A DNA stretch of 64,000 nucleotides, taken from assembly GCA_964653655.1 (NCBI GenBank), contig CAZZHG010000010.1:6128-70127 (forward strand), read 5' to 3'. The DNA comes from CAZZHG01 sp964653655 (GTDB lineage: Bacteria > Bdellovibrionota > FAC87 > UBA2466). The translations under genes and the position numbers were made by a program. Shown here in pieces: positions 24,857 to 32,581 of the stretch. The first letter of the stretch is position 1. The number at the start of each line of letters is the position of its first letter. Under the pieces are notes generated by a model. The model made no database searches. It saw nothing but the letters and a program-made list of their open reading frames with translations, and was not told where the DNA came from.

Positions 24857-25786
24857 GTGAAAAGGTCCCTCTCCTGGTTCGCCTTCGCGGGCATATGTGT
24901 GTGCTTCATCGGAATGAAGCACTTGGCCGAACGCGAGCTGGCGAGTCTCGACGAGCGCGCCCCCAGCCTGTACGAGCAGGCTGCGCGCTTTCACGCCGAT
25001 TCCTTGCGCCGCTACAGTCTGGGTTTTGATTTCGTCATGGCGGATCTTCTCTGGCTCCGCCTTCTGGACAAGGCACGGACCAAGGAAGTGGAACCGGGAA
25101 AAGTCAGCTGGGAGTTCGCCCAGCTCGACGCCATCACGAGCCTCGATCGAAATTTCGCGAGAGCCTATCCCTTCGGCGGCGCGTTTCTATCCGTCTTTCT
25201 GCGCGACAACGTCGGCGCGAAATTGATTTTGGAAAAGTGGGTTCGCAATTTCCCGTCCAACTGGCGGGCCCACTACACGCTCGGCTACCACCTCTATTTC
25301 GAGATGGGGCAGTTCAAGCCCGCCTCCGGTCACATTCTGACCGCCGCGGAGATGACCGGCGCGCCGCCGTGGCTTCCTTCGCTCGGCATCCGCCTGCTGA
25401 GTGAAACGGGAAGCCTCGCCCAAGCGCTCCGCATGGCGATCGGCCTCGTGCCGGCCCTGAAAGACGAGGAAGGAAAGTTGCGTCTCATGGTCCGGATCCG
25501 AAGCCTCGTCTACTCGCTGCAAAAGGCGAGCTGGGAAGCGGCGCTGGACGGATTCCGCAAGGAGCACAAATCGGAACCTTCGAATATGGGCGACATTCAG
25601 CCGCACTTCGTCAGCCAGACCCGCGAGATCGCCTCCGTTCTCGGCGACACGGACATGCCCGACGAGGTCCGGCCCTTGTTTGCCGAAGTGCACTCGTTTC
25701 GATACGATTCCGCTGAAAAGAAAATCGTGCCGGTCAAACTCGACCCCACATTGGAACGATCCGGCATTTATCGCCCGAAAAGCTGA
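24857..25786 (+). CDS. membrane-anchored helical-repeat (TPR-like) protein
   Basis: 309 residues. An N-terminal TM anchor (WFAFAGICVCFIGM) is followed by helix pairs resembling TPR/SEL1 units (for example NWRAHYTLGYHLYFEMGQFKPA), with no catalytic motif. GTG start at 24857 with only a weak ribosome-binding site. It begins a run of four genes (this one, ABC ATPase, ABC permease, prepilin peptidase), 10 bp before the ATPase gene. A scaffold role beside the exporter is inferred from position. Confidence 0.65.
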   Translation: MKRSLSWFAFAGICVCFIGMKHLAERELASLDERAPSLYEQAARFHADSLRRYSLGFDFVMADLLWLRLLDKARTKEVEPGKVSWEFAQLDAITSLDRNFARAYPFGGAFLSVFLRDNVGAKLILEKWVRNFPSNWRAHYTLGYHLYFEMGQFKPASGHILTAAEMTGAPPWLPSLGIRLLSETGSLAQALRMAIGLVPALKDEEGKLRLMVRIRSLVYSLQKASWEAALDGFRKEHKSEPSNMGDIQPHFVSQTREIASVLGDTDMPDEVRPLFAEVHSFRYDSAEKKIVPVKLDPTLERSGIYRPKS

Positions 25787-25796
25787 GACGAAAACC

Positions 25797-26750
25797 ATGA
25801 GTGAAACGGACGTAATTTCTCTTACCGACGTCACCAAGGTATTCCGCCTGGGCATTCGCAAGAAGAAGACCGCCGTTCAGGATTTGACCCTTTCCATTCC
25901 AAAAGGGCGCGTCGTCGGGCTCCTCGGTCCCAACGGTTCCGGAAAATCCACGACGCTGAAGATGCTGATGGGCTTTCTCAAGCCCACGAGCGGACAGATT
26001 CTCATCTGCGGCATTCCGTCGACGGAACGGGCCGCGCGCGCGATGCTCGGTTATCTCCCCGAAAATCCGCGTTTCCAGAAATTCTTGCGCGGCCGGGAAG
26101 TGCTCTTCTATTACGGAAAGCTTCTTGGACTCGAGACTCAGCTGCTGATCCGCCGGACCGAGGAGCTGCTGGAACTGGTCGGCCTCAAGCACGCGGGCGA
26201 CGAGCGCGTTCAAGGATATAGCAAAGGCATGACCCAGCGGCTCGCCATCGCGCAGGCGCTTCTCAACAAGCCGCACATTCTGGTTTTCGACGAGCCGATG
26301 AGCGGTCTCGATCCCCTGGGCCGCTTCGAAATCCGCCAGCTCATTCAGCGCGTGCACACGGAAATGCCGGAAGCGACGATTCTCTTCAGCACTCACATCC
26401 TTCAGGACATCGAGATGCTCTGCTCCGACGTCGCGCTGCTAAGAAAAGGCCGGCTCGCGAGCTACACGCCCATCGAGGATCTTCTCATTCACAACGAGGA
26501 GCGATTCGACCTCATCGTGCGGGATCCGGGACCGACGGTGTCCGAGCGCCTCAAGAAGGCTCACGTCACCGAGACACGGCCGATCGGGCTAATCGTCACC
26601 ATCGACGGCACGGAAAATTTCATGCGCGAGCTCGAGGAAATGCACAAGCAGGGGATCACCGTCGTCGGAGTGAACTCCCACCGCCGCACCCTCGAGGAAG
26701 CCCTATTCGCCGAAGCCCCCCTCACCCCGAGCCCGGAGGCCACCGCGTGA
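25797..26750 (+). CDS. ABC transporter ATP-binding protein (ABC-2 exporter type)
   Basis: 317 residues. Walker A GPNGSGKST (44-52), signature motif YSKGMTQRLAIAQ, Walker B ILVFDEPMSGLDP and the switch-His region LFSTHILQD are all intact. A C-terminal extension of about 90 residues matches those found in CcmA/NatA-like ATPases. The stop overlaps the permease start (GTGA at 26747-26750). Forms an ABC-2 exporter with the next gene; substrate unknown. Confidence 0.92.
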   Translation: MSETDVISLTDVTKVFRLGIRKKKTAVQDLTLSIPKGRVVGLLGPNGSGKSTTLKMLMGFLKPTSGQILICGIPSTERAARAMLGYLPENPRFQKFLRGREVLFYYGKLLGLETQLLIRRTEELLELVGLKHAGDERVQGYSKGMTQRLAIAQALLNKPHILVFDEPMSGLDPLGRFEIRQLIQRVHTEMPEATILFSTHILQDIEMLCSDVALLRKGRLASYTPIEDLLIHNEERFDLIVRDPGPTVSERLKKAHVTETRPIGLIVTIDGTENFMRELEEMHKQGITVVGVNSHRRTLEEALFAEAPLTPSPEATA

Positions 26751-27514
26751 TTTCCGCCATGCTTCGAATCGCCTGGGTCACCATCCGCGAGCTGCTCTAC
26801 GAAAAGGTTTTCTATCTGCTCGTCTCCTTCGCTCTCGCGGCAATGGCGCTCAGCGTGCTGCTAAGTCAGCTGAGCTACGCCGAACAATCGAAGATGCTGC
26901 TCGACTTCATGCTGGGCGGCACCCAGATCGCGATGACGCTGTTTTCGGTGTTCATGGGAATCAGCCTCTTTCACCGGGAGCTCACCGTCGGCTCCATCTA
27001 CATGGTGCTTTCGAAACCGGTTTCGCGCTGGGTATTTCTCGTCGGCAAGTTCGTCGGCCAAGTCACCGTTCAAGCGGGTGTCGTCGCCCTCATGGGAGTG
27101 GTGGCCTGGATGACCTGCGCCCGCTTCGAGGGCAACTTCTCGGCCCTCGCCCTGTGGCAGGCCATGGGAATGATCGTGATCGAGTCCGCGGTACTTTCGG
27201 CCGTCACCTATCTTCTCGCCGTGAACGCGGGGGCCATTACGGCGGCCATCGTGACCCTCTGCATATTCGCCGTCGGCCATATGCGCGACCGCGTGAATGA
27301 GAACATCGGTGACTCTTTCGCCACCCACGTCTGGACGTTCACGAAAGCGCTGGTTCCGGATCTCGAGATTTTCAACCTGAAGAGCATGGCATCCTACGGA
27401 ATGACGATCAGCGCGAAGGAGTTTTCCCTCGCCGTCGGGTATGGAGCCGTCTGCGTCGGCTTCTATTTGCTAGCCGCCGTGGTCTGCTTCAACAATAAAG
27501 ACATCGCTCCGTGA
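26747..27514 (+). CDS. ABC-2 type transporter permease
   Basis: 255 residues with about six TM helices (for example VFYLLVSFALAAMALSVLL and ALWQAMGMIVIESAVL). The loop GSIYMVLSKPVSRWVFLVGKF after the second TM is the coupling-helix region typical of ABC-2 (NosY/GldF-like) permeases. GTG start within the ATPase stop, and its own stop overlaps the prepilin peptidase GTG (27511-27514), so the chain is translationally coupled. Confidence 0.85.
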   Translation: MISAMLRIAWVTIRELLYEKVFYLLVSFALAAMALSVLLSQLSYAEQSKMLLDFMLGGTQIAMTLFSVFMGISLFHRELTVGSIYMVLSKPVSRWVFLVGKFVGQVTVQAGVVALMGVVAWMTCARFEGNFSALALWQAMGMIVIESAVLSAVTYLLAVNAGAITAAIVTLCIFAVGHMRDRVNENIGDSFATHVWTFTKALVPDLEIFNLKSMASYGMTISAKEFSLAVGYGAVCVGFYLLAAVVCFNNKDIAP

Positions 27515-28308
27515 GCAACTGGCAAGACACCCTCGCCGAACCCGCCTTTCTCTATCCCTTCGCTTTCATTTTCGGCCTCATTCTCGGCAGTTTTTTCAAC
27601 GTCGTCATCGTTCGGCTTCCTTACGACGAGTCCGTCGTAAAGGGCGGGTCCCGCTGCCCAAAGTGCAAGAAGCCGATCCGCTGGTTCCACAACATTCCGA
27701 TTTTCAGCTACCTCTGGCTTCGGGGAAAATGCGCCCGTTGTAAAAAACCGATCTCCGTCGAGTATCCCCTGGTGGAGCTCGCTTCGGGCCTCATCTGGCT
27801 TGGCCTCGCCTACAGCTGCGGGCCCGACGCCCGCATGCTTTGCTACGGCGTGTTTCTTTCCTTTCTGCTCATCATTTCGGTCATCGACCTGCATCACCGG
27901 ATCATTCCGGACGAGCTCAGTCTTTCCGGAATTGTGCTGGGTGTCGGCGCCGCCTTGCTAACGGGCGACGTTACGTGGCAGGACTCGCTTCTCGGAGCCC
28001 TCGCCGGCGGAGGGATTTTCTTCGCCATCGCCTATCTCTACGAAAAGCTCACGAAGCGGGAGGGACTCGGCGGGGGCGACGTAAAACTCCTCGCGATGAT
28101 CGGGGCGTGGCTCGGCTATCAGTCCATCCTCATCGTCATCATCCTTTCGACCGGAATCGGAAGCCTCGTCGGGCTTGCCGTGATGGCCAGCCAGAAGAAG
28201 GATCTGAAGGCGAGCATCCCCTTCGGTCCCTTCCTTGCCGGCGCGGCGGCGGCCTTTTGGATTTGGAGAAAGCCCATGCTCGCTTTCTTCTTTCCCTCCT
28301 TTTCCTAG
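27511..28308 (+). CDS. prepilin leader peptidase/N-methyltransferase (A24)
   Basis: 265 residues. The N-terminal methyltransferase region has two CxxC pairs (CPKCKKPIRW and CARCKKPISVEYP). The aspartate peptidase sites are in SVIDLHHRIIPDE and GGGDVKLLAMIG, and eight TM helices are predicted. It cleaves and N-methylates type IV pilin or type II secretion pseudopilin precursors. No pilus genes lie next to it; it is coupled to an ABC exporter. Confidence 0.93.
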   Translation: MSNWQDTLAEPAFLYPFAFIFGLILGSFFNVVIVRLPYDESVVKGGSRCPKCKKPIRWFHNIPIFSYLWLRGKCARCKKPISVEYPLVELASGLIWLGLAYSCGPDARMLCYGVFLSFLLIISVIDLHHRIIPDELSLSGIVLGVGAALLTGDVTWQDSLLGALAGGGIFFAIAYLYEKLTKREGLGGGDVKLLAMIGAWLGYQSILIVIILSTGIGSLVGLAVMASQKKDLKASIPFGPFLAGAAAAFWIWRKPMLAFFFPSFS

Positions 28309-28339
28309 GCCCCAAAGGCGGATAACCTGACACTCGATC

Positions 28340-29308
28340 ATGGCTAAAGGAATCGTCGTCGTAACCGGAGGTTCGGGATATCTCGGCGGAGCCGCCTGCC
28401 TTCGGCTGAAGGAAAGAGGCTACCGCCCGATCTCCCTCGATCGGCGCTCGCCTCCCAAACTGGCGGACTGGGAGTCCCATCTCGTGGACTTGGCCGACGC
28501 CGAAGCGGCACGAAAGGCCTGGGACGCCCTGCCCGAAGTCTCCGCGGTTCTCCATTTCGCGGCGCTCGCCCTCGTTTCGGAATCGGTGCAGAAACCGGAT
28601 CTTTACCGGCGCAACAATGTTCAAGCGACGCGCCATTGCGCCGAAGGCGCCCTCAGGCGTAATGCAAAAGCGTTCGTTCACTCCTCCAGCTGCGCGGTTT
28701 ACGGCTTCCCGCAAACTCAGCCCATTACCGAGGAAACGCCCCACGCGCCGATTTCTCCTTACGGGGAGTCCAAGCAACTCAGCGAAAAAGTTCTCGACGA
28801 GTTCGCGCGCACCAAGGGCCTCAAGACTTTGAACCTTCGCTATTTCAATCCGGCGGGGGCGCTCGACTCGCTCGCCTGGGGCGAGTCTCACGAGCCGGAG
28901 ACACACCTGATCCCGCTCGTGCTGAAAGCCGCGCGATCCGGAAAGCCGGTTTCGATTTTTGGAAGTGACTACGCAACTCCGGACGGCACGTGCGTCCGGG
29001 ATTTCTTTCACGTGGAAGATCTAATCGAGGCCCACATCTTGGCACTCGAGAAGCTGCAGGCCGGAGTCGCCCTTCCCCCGGCGCTCAATCTCGGGGCGGG
29101 CCGGGGCCACTCCGTGAAGGAAGTGCTCGAAGCGGCGAGCCGGGTTTGCGGAAAAAAGATCCCTTCGAGTCTTCAGGCACGCCGACCGGGAGATCCTCCC
29201 ACGCTGGTCGCCGACTCGTCCAAAGCTCAACAGCTTCTCGACTGGAAGCCCAAGCGTTCCCTCGAGGACGCTCTCAAATCCCACTGGGCTTGGGAGAACA
29301 AGAAATAA
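28340..29308 (+). CDS. UDP-glucose 4-epimerase-like SDR (GalE family)
   Basis: 322 residues. Extended-SDR NAD-binding motif TGGSGYLGG, catalytic Ser in HSSSCAVYG and the YGESK Tyr/Lys pair, plus GalE-type YFNPAGA and CVRDFFHVEDLIEAH. Likely interconverts UDP-glucose and UDP-galactose (or the N-acetyl forms) for surface glycans. Single gene, about 30 bp after the prepilin peptidase. It is convergent with the lipoprotein gene at 29588 across a hairpin element. Confidence 0.88.
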   Translation: MAKGIVVVTGGSGYLGGAACLRLKERGYRPISLDRRSPPKLADWESHLVDLADAEAARKAWDALPEVSAVLHFAALALVSESVQKPDLYRRNNVQATRHCAEGALRRNAKAFVHSSSCAVYGFPQTQPITEETPHAPISPYGESKQLSEKVLDEFARTKGLKTLNLRYFNPAGALDSLAWGESHEPETHLIPLVLKAARSGKPVSIFGSDYATPDGTCVRDFFHVEDLIEAHILALEKLQAGVALPPALNLGAGRGHSVKEVLEAASRVCGKKIPSSLQARRPGDPPTLVADSSKAQQLLDWKPKRSLEDALKSHWAWENKK

Positions 29309-29344
29309 AACGGGGCGGGCCCCCGCCGGGACCCGCCGGAAATT

Positions 29345-29435
29345 TAGAATGAGAGCGAGAATGGGTCTTAGAATGAGTGAAAAGGCACGCACCTGCCCCC
29401 CACTCATTCTAAGACCCATTCTCACTCTCATTCTA
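29345..29435. repeat. hexamer-phased long hairpin element (single copy)
   Basis: Two 35-bp arms (29345-29379 and 29401-29435) are inverted copies with a single mismatch; the 21-nt loop contains GGCA-cgcacc-TGCC. The arms are built of 6-bp blocks AGAATG, AGAGCG, AGAATG, GGTCTT, AGAATG. The same blocks and loop motif recur, in the opposite orientation, at 61.35-61.73 kb. It sits between the ends of convergent genes. Confidence 0.85.
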
Positions 29436-29587
29436 GGGTTTCAACGGGCCTGATAGGGAGAAGGAGCGCGGAGGCGGCCCCATAGGGCCGTCGAGCACTC
29501 CGACGACCGAGAACGTTCCTTGATTTGAAATACGATGGCCCGGCCTGCCGGGCATGGCGTAGTAGGAAGCGCTTTCGGACAGACTCC

Positions 29588-31252
29588 TCAGGGAGTAAGA
29601 GCGACGACCTTTTCCACGTTTGGTAGCTGAGCTAACTTGAAAATGTCCCGGGCTTGGCCCGAAACGACGACCGCGGCGAAGCCCTGCAGATCTTTCGTCA
29701 CCTGCAGACTCGCGAAATCCCCGTTCAGGAGCCCCTGAAGAAGCTGCGAGGACAAAAGCTGCTTACCAGGTACCGACTCCGAAAGAAGCGGAGCGAGAGC
29801 CGGTAGAAGACCCGAAATGAGCGGGCCGGAAGCCGCGCCGCCGGCGGTCGCCTGGAAAAGCAGATCCCGCACGGCCGCCGCCGGATTCGCCGACGAGAGG
29901 ATCGGCGCGAGCGCCTCAGCGAGCTTCGCTCCCTGAGAACCATTCAGGCCCCGCACGAGCGGCTCGAGAAAGGGAACCAGCTGAGCGAATTTCTCGACCG
30001 CGGCGGAGTCCTTCGGGAAACTCTTAATCGCTTCGATTCCGCCGTCCTGAAGCAGCAGATTGAATAGGTAGGCAACCTCGGGCGCGGTCTTTCCGCCCAT
30101 CGCCTGCACGAGAGGCTGAAGGTAACCGAGAAGCAACGAAAGTTTCTGATCCTTCGGCGCGGAACCCAAGGAACTGATGAGAGAAAAGAACTTCGGGTCC
30201 ATCACGGACTTCAACAGCAGATTCTCGAACGGATTTGCCGTCGTGCCCGCCTTCTTGCCGACCAAACCCTGAAGTAGAGGAAGCAGCGTCGCCATCGCGA
30301 ACTGAACGGTCTGCTTCTTATCTCCCCTGGCGATCGCCTGGATGAGACTCGTCAAATTCTGCTGCGAGCTCGGGTCCGCGAGCAAAGTGGTCAGGATTGA
30401 GGCAAGCGGACTGCTCTTTCCGTCCACCTGGTGATTCAAAATCGGTCCCAGATAGGGAAGGATGAGATTCGCCGCCGCGAGAGCGCTCGAAACGTCCGGC
30501 GCCGTAGTCGTAAGGAGGGGCACCAGGACTGAGGCGGCTCCCGAGAAAAGTCCCAGCGCCTTAAGTTTTTCGGAGCTCGCACCCGAAAGAAGCTGCTGAA
30601 GATCGGCACCCTGGGCGGAGTTCAAAATCACGAGAACGTTGCCGAGGATGTCGCCGTTCTTCGCGGTCCCAAAGAGTTTCTGGATTTCGGGATCGAGTTT
30701 TCCGGATTGCAAAAGCTCTTGGAAGACCACTCCCGGAGAAACGCTCGCCATGTGCTGGGTGGCGTTGAGCGGAGCGAAAGCGGCGCGCGCAAACGACGGC
30801 GAGTCCGCAGGAGCAAGGCGCAAGGGAACCGGCTTCATTCCCGGGCACTGGCCCGCAAGACAATCCGCCCCGACTTGGACGAGTTGAACTAGCGGTTTGT
30901 GACTGACCGCCGTTATCAAAAGCTTCACCGACTTCACGGCGGAATCGTTGGCGTGCGGGTTTCTAGAGATGTGGAACACGCCGTTCTTGCCGCCCATCGA
31001 GTTCACCAGGGCGCTGAGCGAGCCGTCTTCCGAAAGGAGCGAGACTCCGAAGTCGGGCAGCGCCTTTCCGGTGTTACCGTCGAGAATCTGGCCCGAAAAC
31101 GCGTAGCGATAGGTTGTTTGGGAGGCCTCGAGGGCGGTACCCGGCAACGCCTGGCTTCCGCCGGACAGCCGCGCCGCTCCCATTTCCCGTTTCCCGCAAC
31201 CCGCGCCCACCGCGAGCGTCATAGCGAGAACCCAGGCCCTCAACCCTCTCAT
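29588..31252 (-). CDS. large lipoprotein with beta-sandwich domain and Leu-rich helical repeats
   Basis: 554 residues. Lipobox AVGAGC, then a carboxypeptidase-regulatory/SdrD-like beta-sandwich (YAFSGQILDGNTGKALPDFG) to about residue 150. About 380 residues of hydrophobic helical repeats follow, rich in LLxxLL and PLLxGL patterns (for example LLPLLQGLVG, LLGYLQPLVQAMGG, FLEPLVRGLNG), spaced roughly 35-45 residues. No family recognised. The start is ATG at 31252; a GTG two codons upstream is also possible. Confidence 0.72.
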   Translation of the reverse strand: MRGLRAWVLAMTLAVGAGCGKREMGAARLSGGSQALPGTALEASQTTYRYAFSGQILDGNTGKALPDFGVSLLSEDGSLSALVNSMGGKNGVFHISRNPHANDSAVKSVKLLITAVSHKPLVQLVQVGADCLAGQCPGMKPVPLRLAPADSPSFARAAFAPLNATQHMASVSPGVVFQELLQSGKLDPEIQKLFGTAKNGDILGNVLVILNSAQGADLQQLLSGASSEKLKALGLFSGAASVLVPLLTTTAPDVSSALAAANLILPYLGPILNHQVDGKSSPLASILTTLLADPSSQQNLTSLIQAIARGDKKQTVQFAMATLLPLLQGLVGKKAGTTANPFENLLLKSVMDPKFFSLISSLGSAPKDQKLSLLLGYLQPLVQAMGGKTAPEVAYLFNLLLQDGGIEAIKSFPKDSAAVEKFAQLVPFLEPLVRGLNGSQGAKLAEALAPILSSANPAAAVRDLLFQATAGGAASGPLISGLLPALAPLLSESVPGKQLLSSQLLQGLLNGDFASLQVTKDLQGFAAVVVSGQARDIFKLAQLPNVEKVVALTP

Positions 31253-31326
31253 ACGCACCCCGCAAAAAGGTCTTATTATTTTTTCAAAGGGACGTGGGCG
31301 CGGTGTGCCGCAATTGTGGAGTTCTG

Positions 31327-31354
31327 TTCACAGTTCGCCGGGCTGTGCTATCCT
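31327..31354 (+). promoter_or_regulatory. putative promoter of the tolQ/tolR-like genes
   Basis: TTCACA (31327-31332) and TATCCT (31349-31354), 16-nt spacer, leader about 16 nt, with GAAAGGA before the ATG at 31377. Confidence 0.4.
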
Positions 31355-31376
31355 GAAACCCGAAAGGAACCCCACC

Positions 31377-32003
31377 ATGGATCTTTCTCTCGGGCATCTT
31401 TTTACGACTGGCGGCTGGGTGATGTGGCCCCTGGCCTTCTTCTCCGTCCTCACCTGGACGATCGTCCTCGAGCGCGCGTTCGTTTACCTGAGCCTTCGCC
31501 CCAAGCTCGGACAGATTTCGCAGACACTTCTACAGAGCTTAAAAACCGGCGACGTTCAGACGGCGAAAAGCGCCTGCTTGAAAGAGAAGCCGTACGTAAG
31601 CGAACTGTTCCTCAGCGCCATCGACACGAAGAACAAGCGCGAGACCGCCGAACGGATTACCGAGAGAAACCGGCTTCGCCTGATGGCCCATTTCCGCAAG
31701 CACCTTTGGATCCTCGGCACCATCGGCAGCGCGAGCCCCTTCGTGGGACTGCTCGGCACCGTCGTGGGCATCGTGCGCGCTTTCGCCGACATGTCGGCGA
31801 AAGGATCGGGCGGTTTCGCCGTGGTCGCGGGCGGTATTTCGGAAGCGCTCGTCGCCACCGGCGCGGGCCTCATCGTCGCCATCGTGGCGCTTCTCGCTTA
31901 CAACATCTTCGTCAATGCCGCGAACCAGACCTTGAGCTCGCTGAAACTCACGCTGGACGAAATCCTGGACGAGTCCCTCCAGGCGAACAAGGCTTCGGCC
32001 TGA
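31377..32003 (+). CDS. MotA/TolQ/ExbB-family proton channel protein
   Basis: 208 residues with three TM helices: WVMWPLAFFSVLTWTIVLERA at the start, then the pair ASPFVGLLGTVVGIVRAF and ALVATGAGLIVAIVALLAYN. GLLGTVxGIxxAF and AGLxVAIxAL are the ExbB/TolQ signatures. With the ExbD/TolR protein 9 bp downstream it would form a proton-driven motor complex for Tol-Pal or TonB. No tolA, tolB or tonB in the window, so which system it serves is open. Confidence 0.92.
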   Translation: MDLSLGHLFTTGGWVMWPLAFFSVLTWTIVLERAFVYLSLRPKLGQISQTLLQSLKTGDVQTAKSACLKEKPYVSELFLSAIDTKNKRETAERITERNRLRLMAHFRKHLWILGTIGSASPFVGLLGTVVGIVRAFADMSAKGSGGFAVVAGGISEALVATGAGLIVAIVALLAYNIFVNAANQTLSSLKLTLDEILDESLQANKASA

Positions 32004-32012
32004 GGTAACCCA

Positions 32013-32441
32013 ATGGCGATGCGGTTTTCGGAAAACGAGGAAGAGTCGATCGTAGCGGAGATCAACATCACTCCGCTGACCGATATTTTTCTCGTTCTGC
32101 TCATCATCTTCATGATCTCGAGCTCCGCGATGCTGGAAAGCGGCTTGAACGTGAAGCTGCCGACGGCGAAGGGCGTTAGTGTCAGCCCGGACAGCAAGGA
32201 AGGAAAGCCCACCTACGTTACCGTCGGAGCCGACGGCCAAATCTCGATCAACGAGAAAGTGGTGAACGAGGCGGAGCTGCAGGAGACACTTCAGAAGACT
32301 CTCGCCGAGGGCGCCGAGAAGATCGTCATCATCCGCGGAGACGAGTCCATCGTCCTTGGCAAGGCGGTCAAGATCATGGAAGCGGCGAAAAACGCCGGCG
32401 CCGAAAAGATCGCCCTCGCCACCAAAAACCCAGAAAAATAA
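32013..32441 (+). CDS. ExbD/TolR-family biopolymer transport protein
   Basis: 142 residues: cytosolic N-terminus, a single TM INITPLTDIFLVLLIIFMI containing the essential proton-path Asp24, and a periplasmic domain ending with ALATKNPEK. GAGGT-like ribosome-binding site overlaps the upstream stop region. Partner of the upstream channel protein; only this ExbB-ExbD pair is present. Confidence 0.93.
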   Translation: MAMRFSENEEESIVAEINITPLTDIFLVLLIIFMISSSAMLESGLNVKLPTAKGVSVSPDSKEGKPTYVTVGADGQISINEKVVNEAELQETLQKTLAEGAEKIVIIRGDESIVLGKAVKIMEAAKNAGAEKIALATKNPEK

Positions 32442-32453
32442 GAACCCGCGAGA

Positions 32454-32576
32454 AGAGCGAGAGCGGGAGCGAGCGCAATGACACCTTCCCTTCTGGAAGG
32501 GGCGATGACGTAAGACCGCACTAACTCCCTCACCAGATCAAGAAGTCTTCCTTGCGCTCGCTCTCGCTGTCGCTCT
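32454..32576. repeat. GAGCGA-type inverted-repeat element
   Basis: 25-bp arms at 32454-32478 and 32552-32576 are inverted copies differing at about two positions, and read as 6-bp blocks AGAGCG-AGAGCG-GGAGCG-AGCGCA. The interior of 73 bp contains CCTTCC-cttct-GGAAGG. It lies between convergent gene ends, like the element at 29345, and shares its hexamer design (AGAGCG blocks). Confidence 0.75.
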
Positions 32577-32581
32577 GTCTT

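Noticed and set aside
24584..24994. 136-codon minus-strand frame overlapping the start of the 24857 gene
   Set aside because: Low complexity, no motif, and spans the inverted-repeat element and a better-supported gene.
29345..29435. Ordinary intrinsic terminator of galE
   Set aside because: Stem is far longer than needed, no T-run follows, and the sequence recurs elsewhere as a repeat family.
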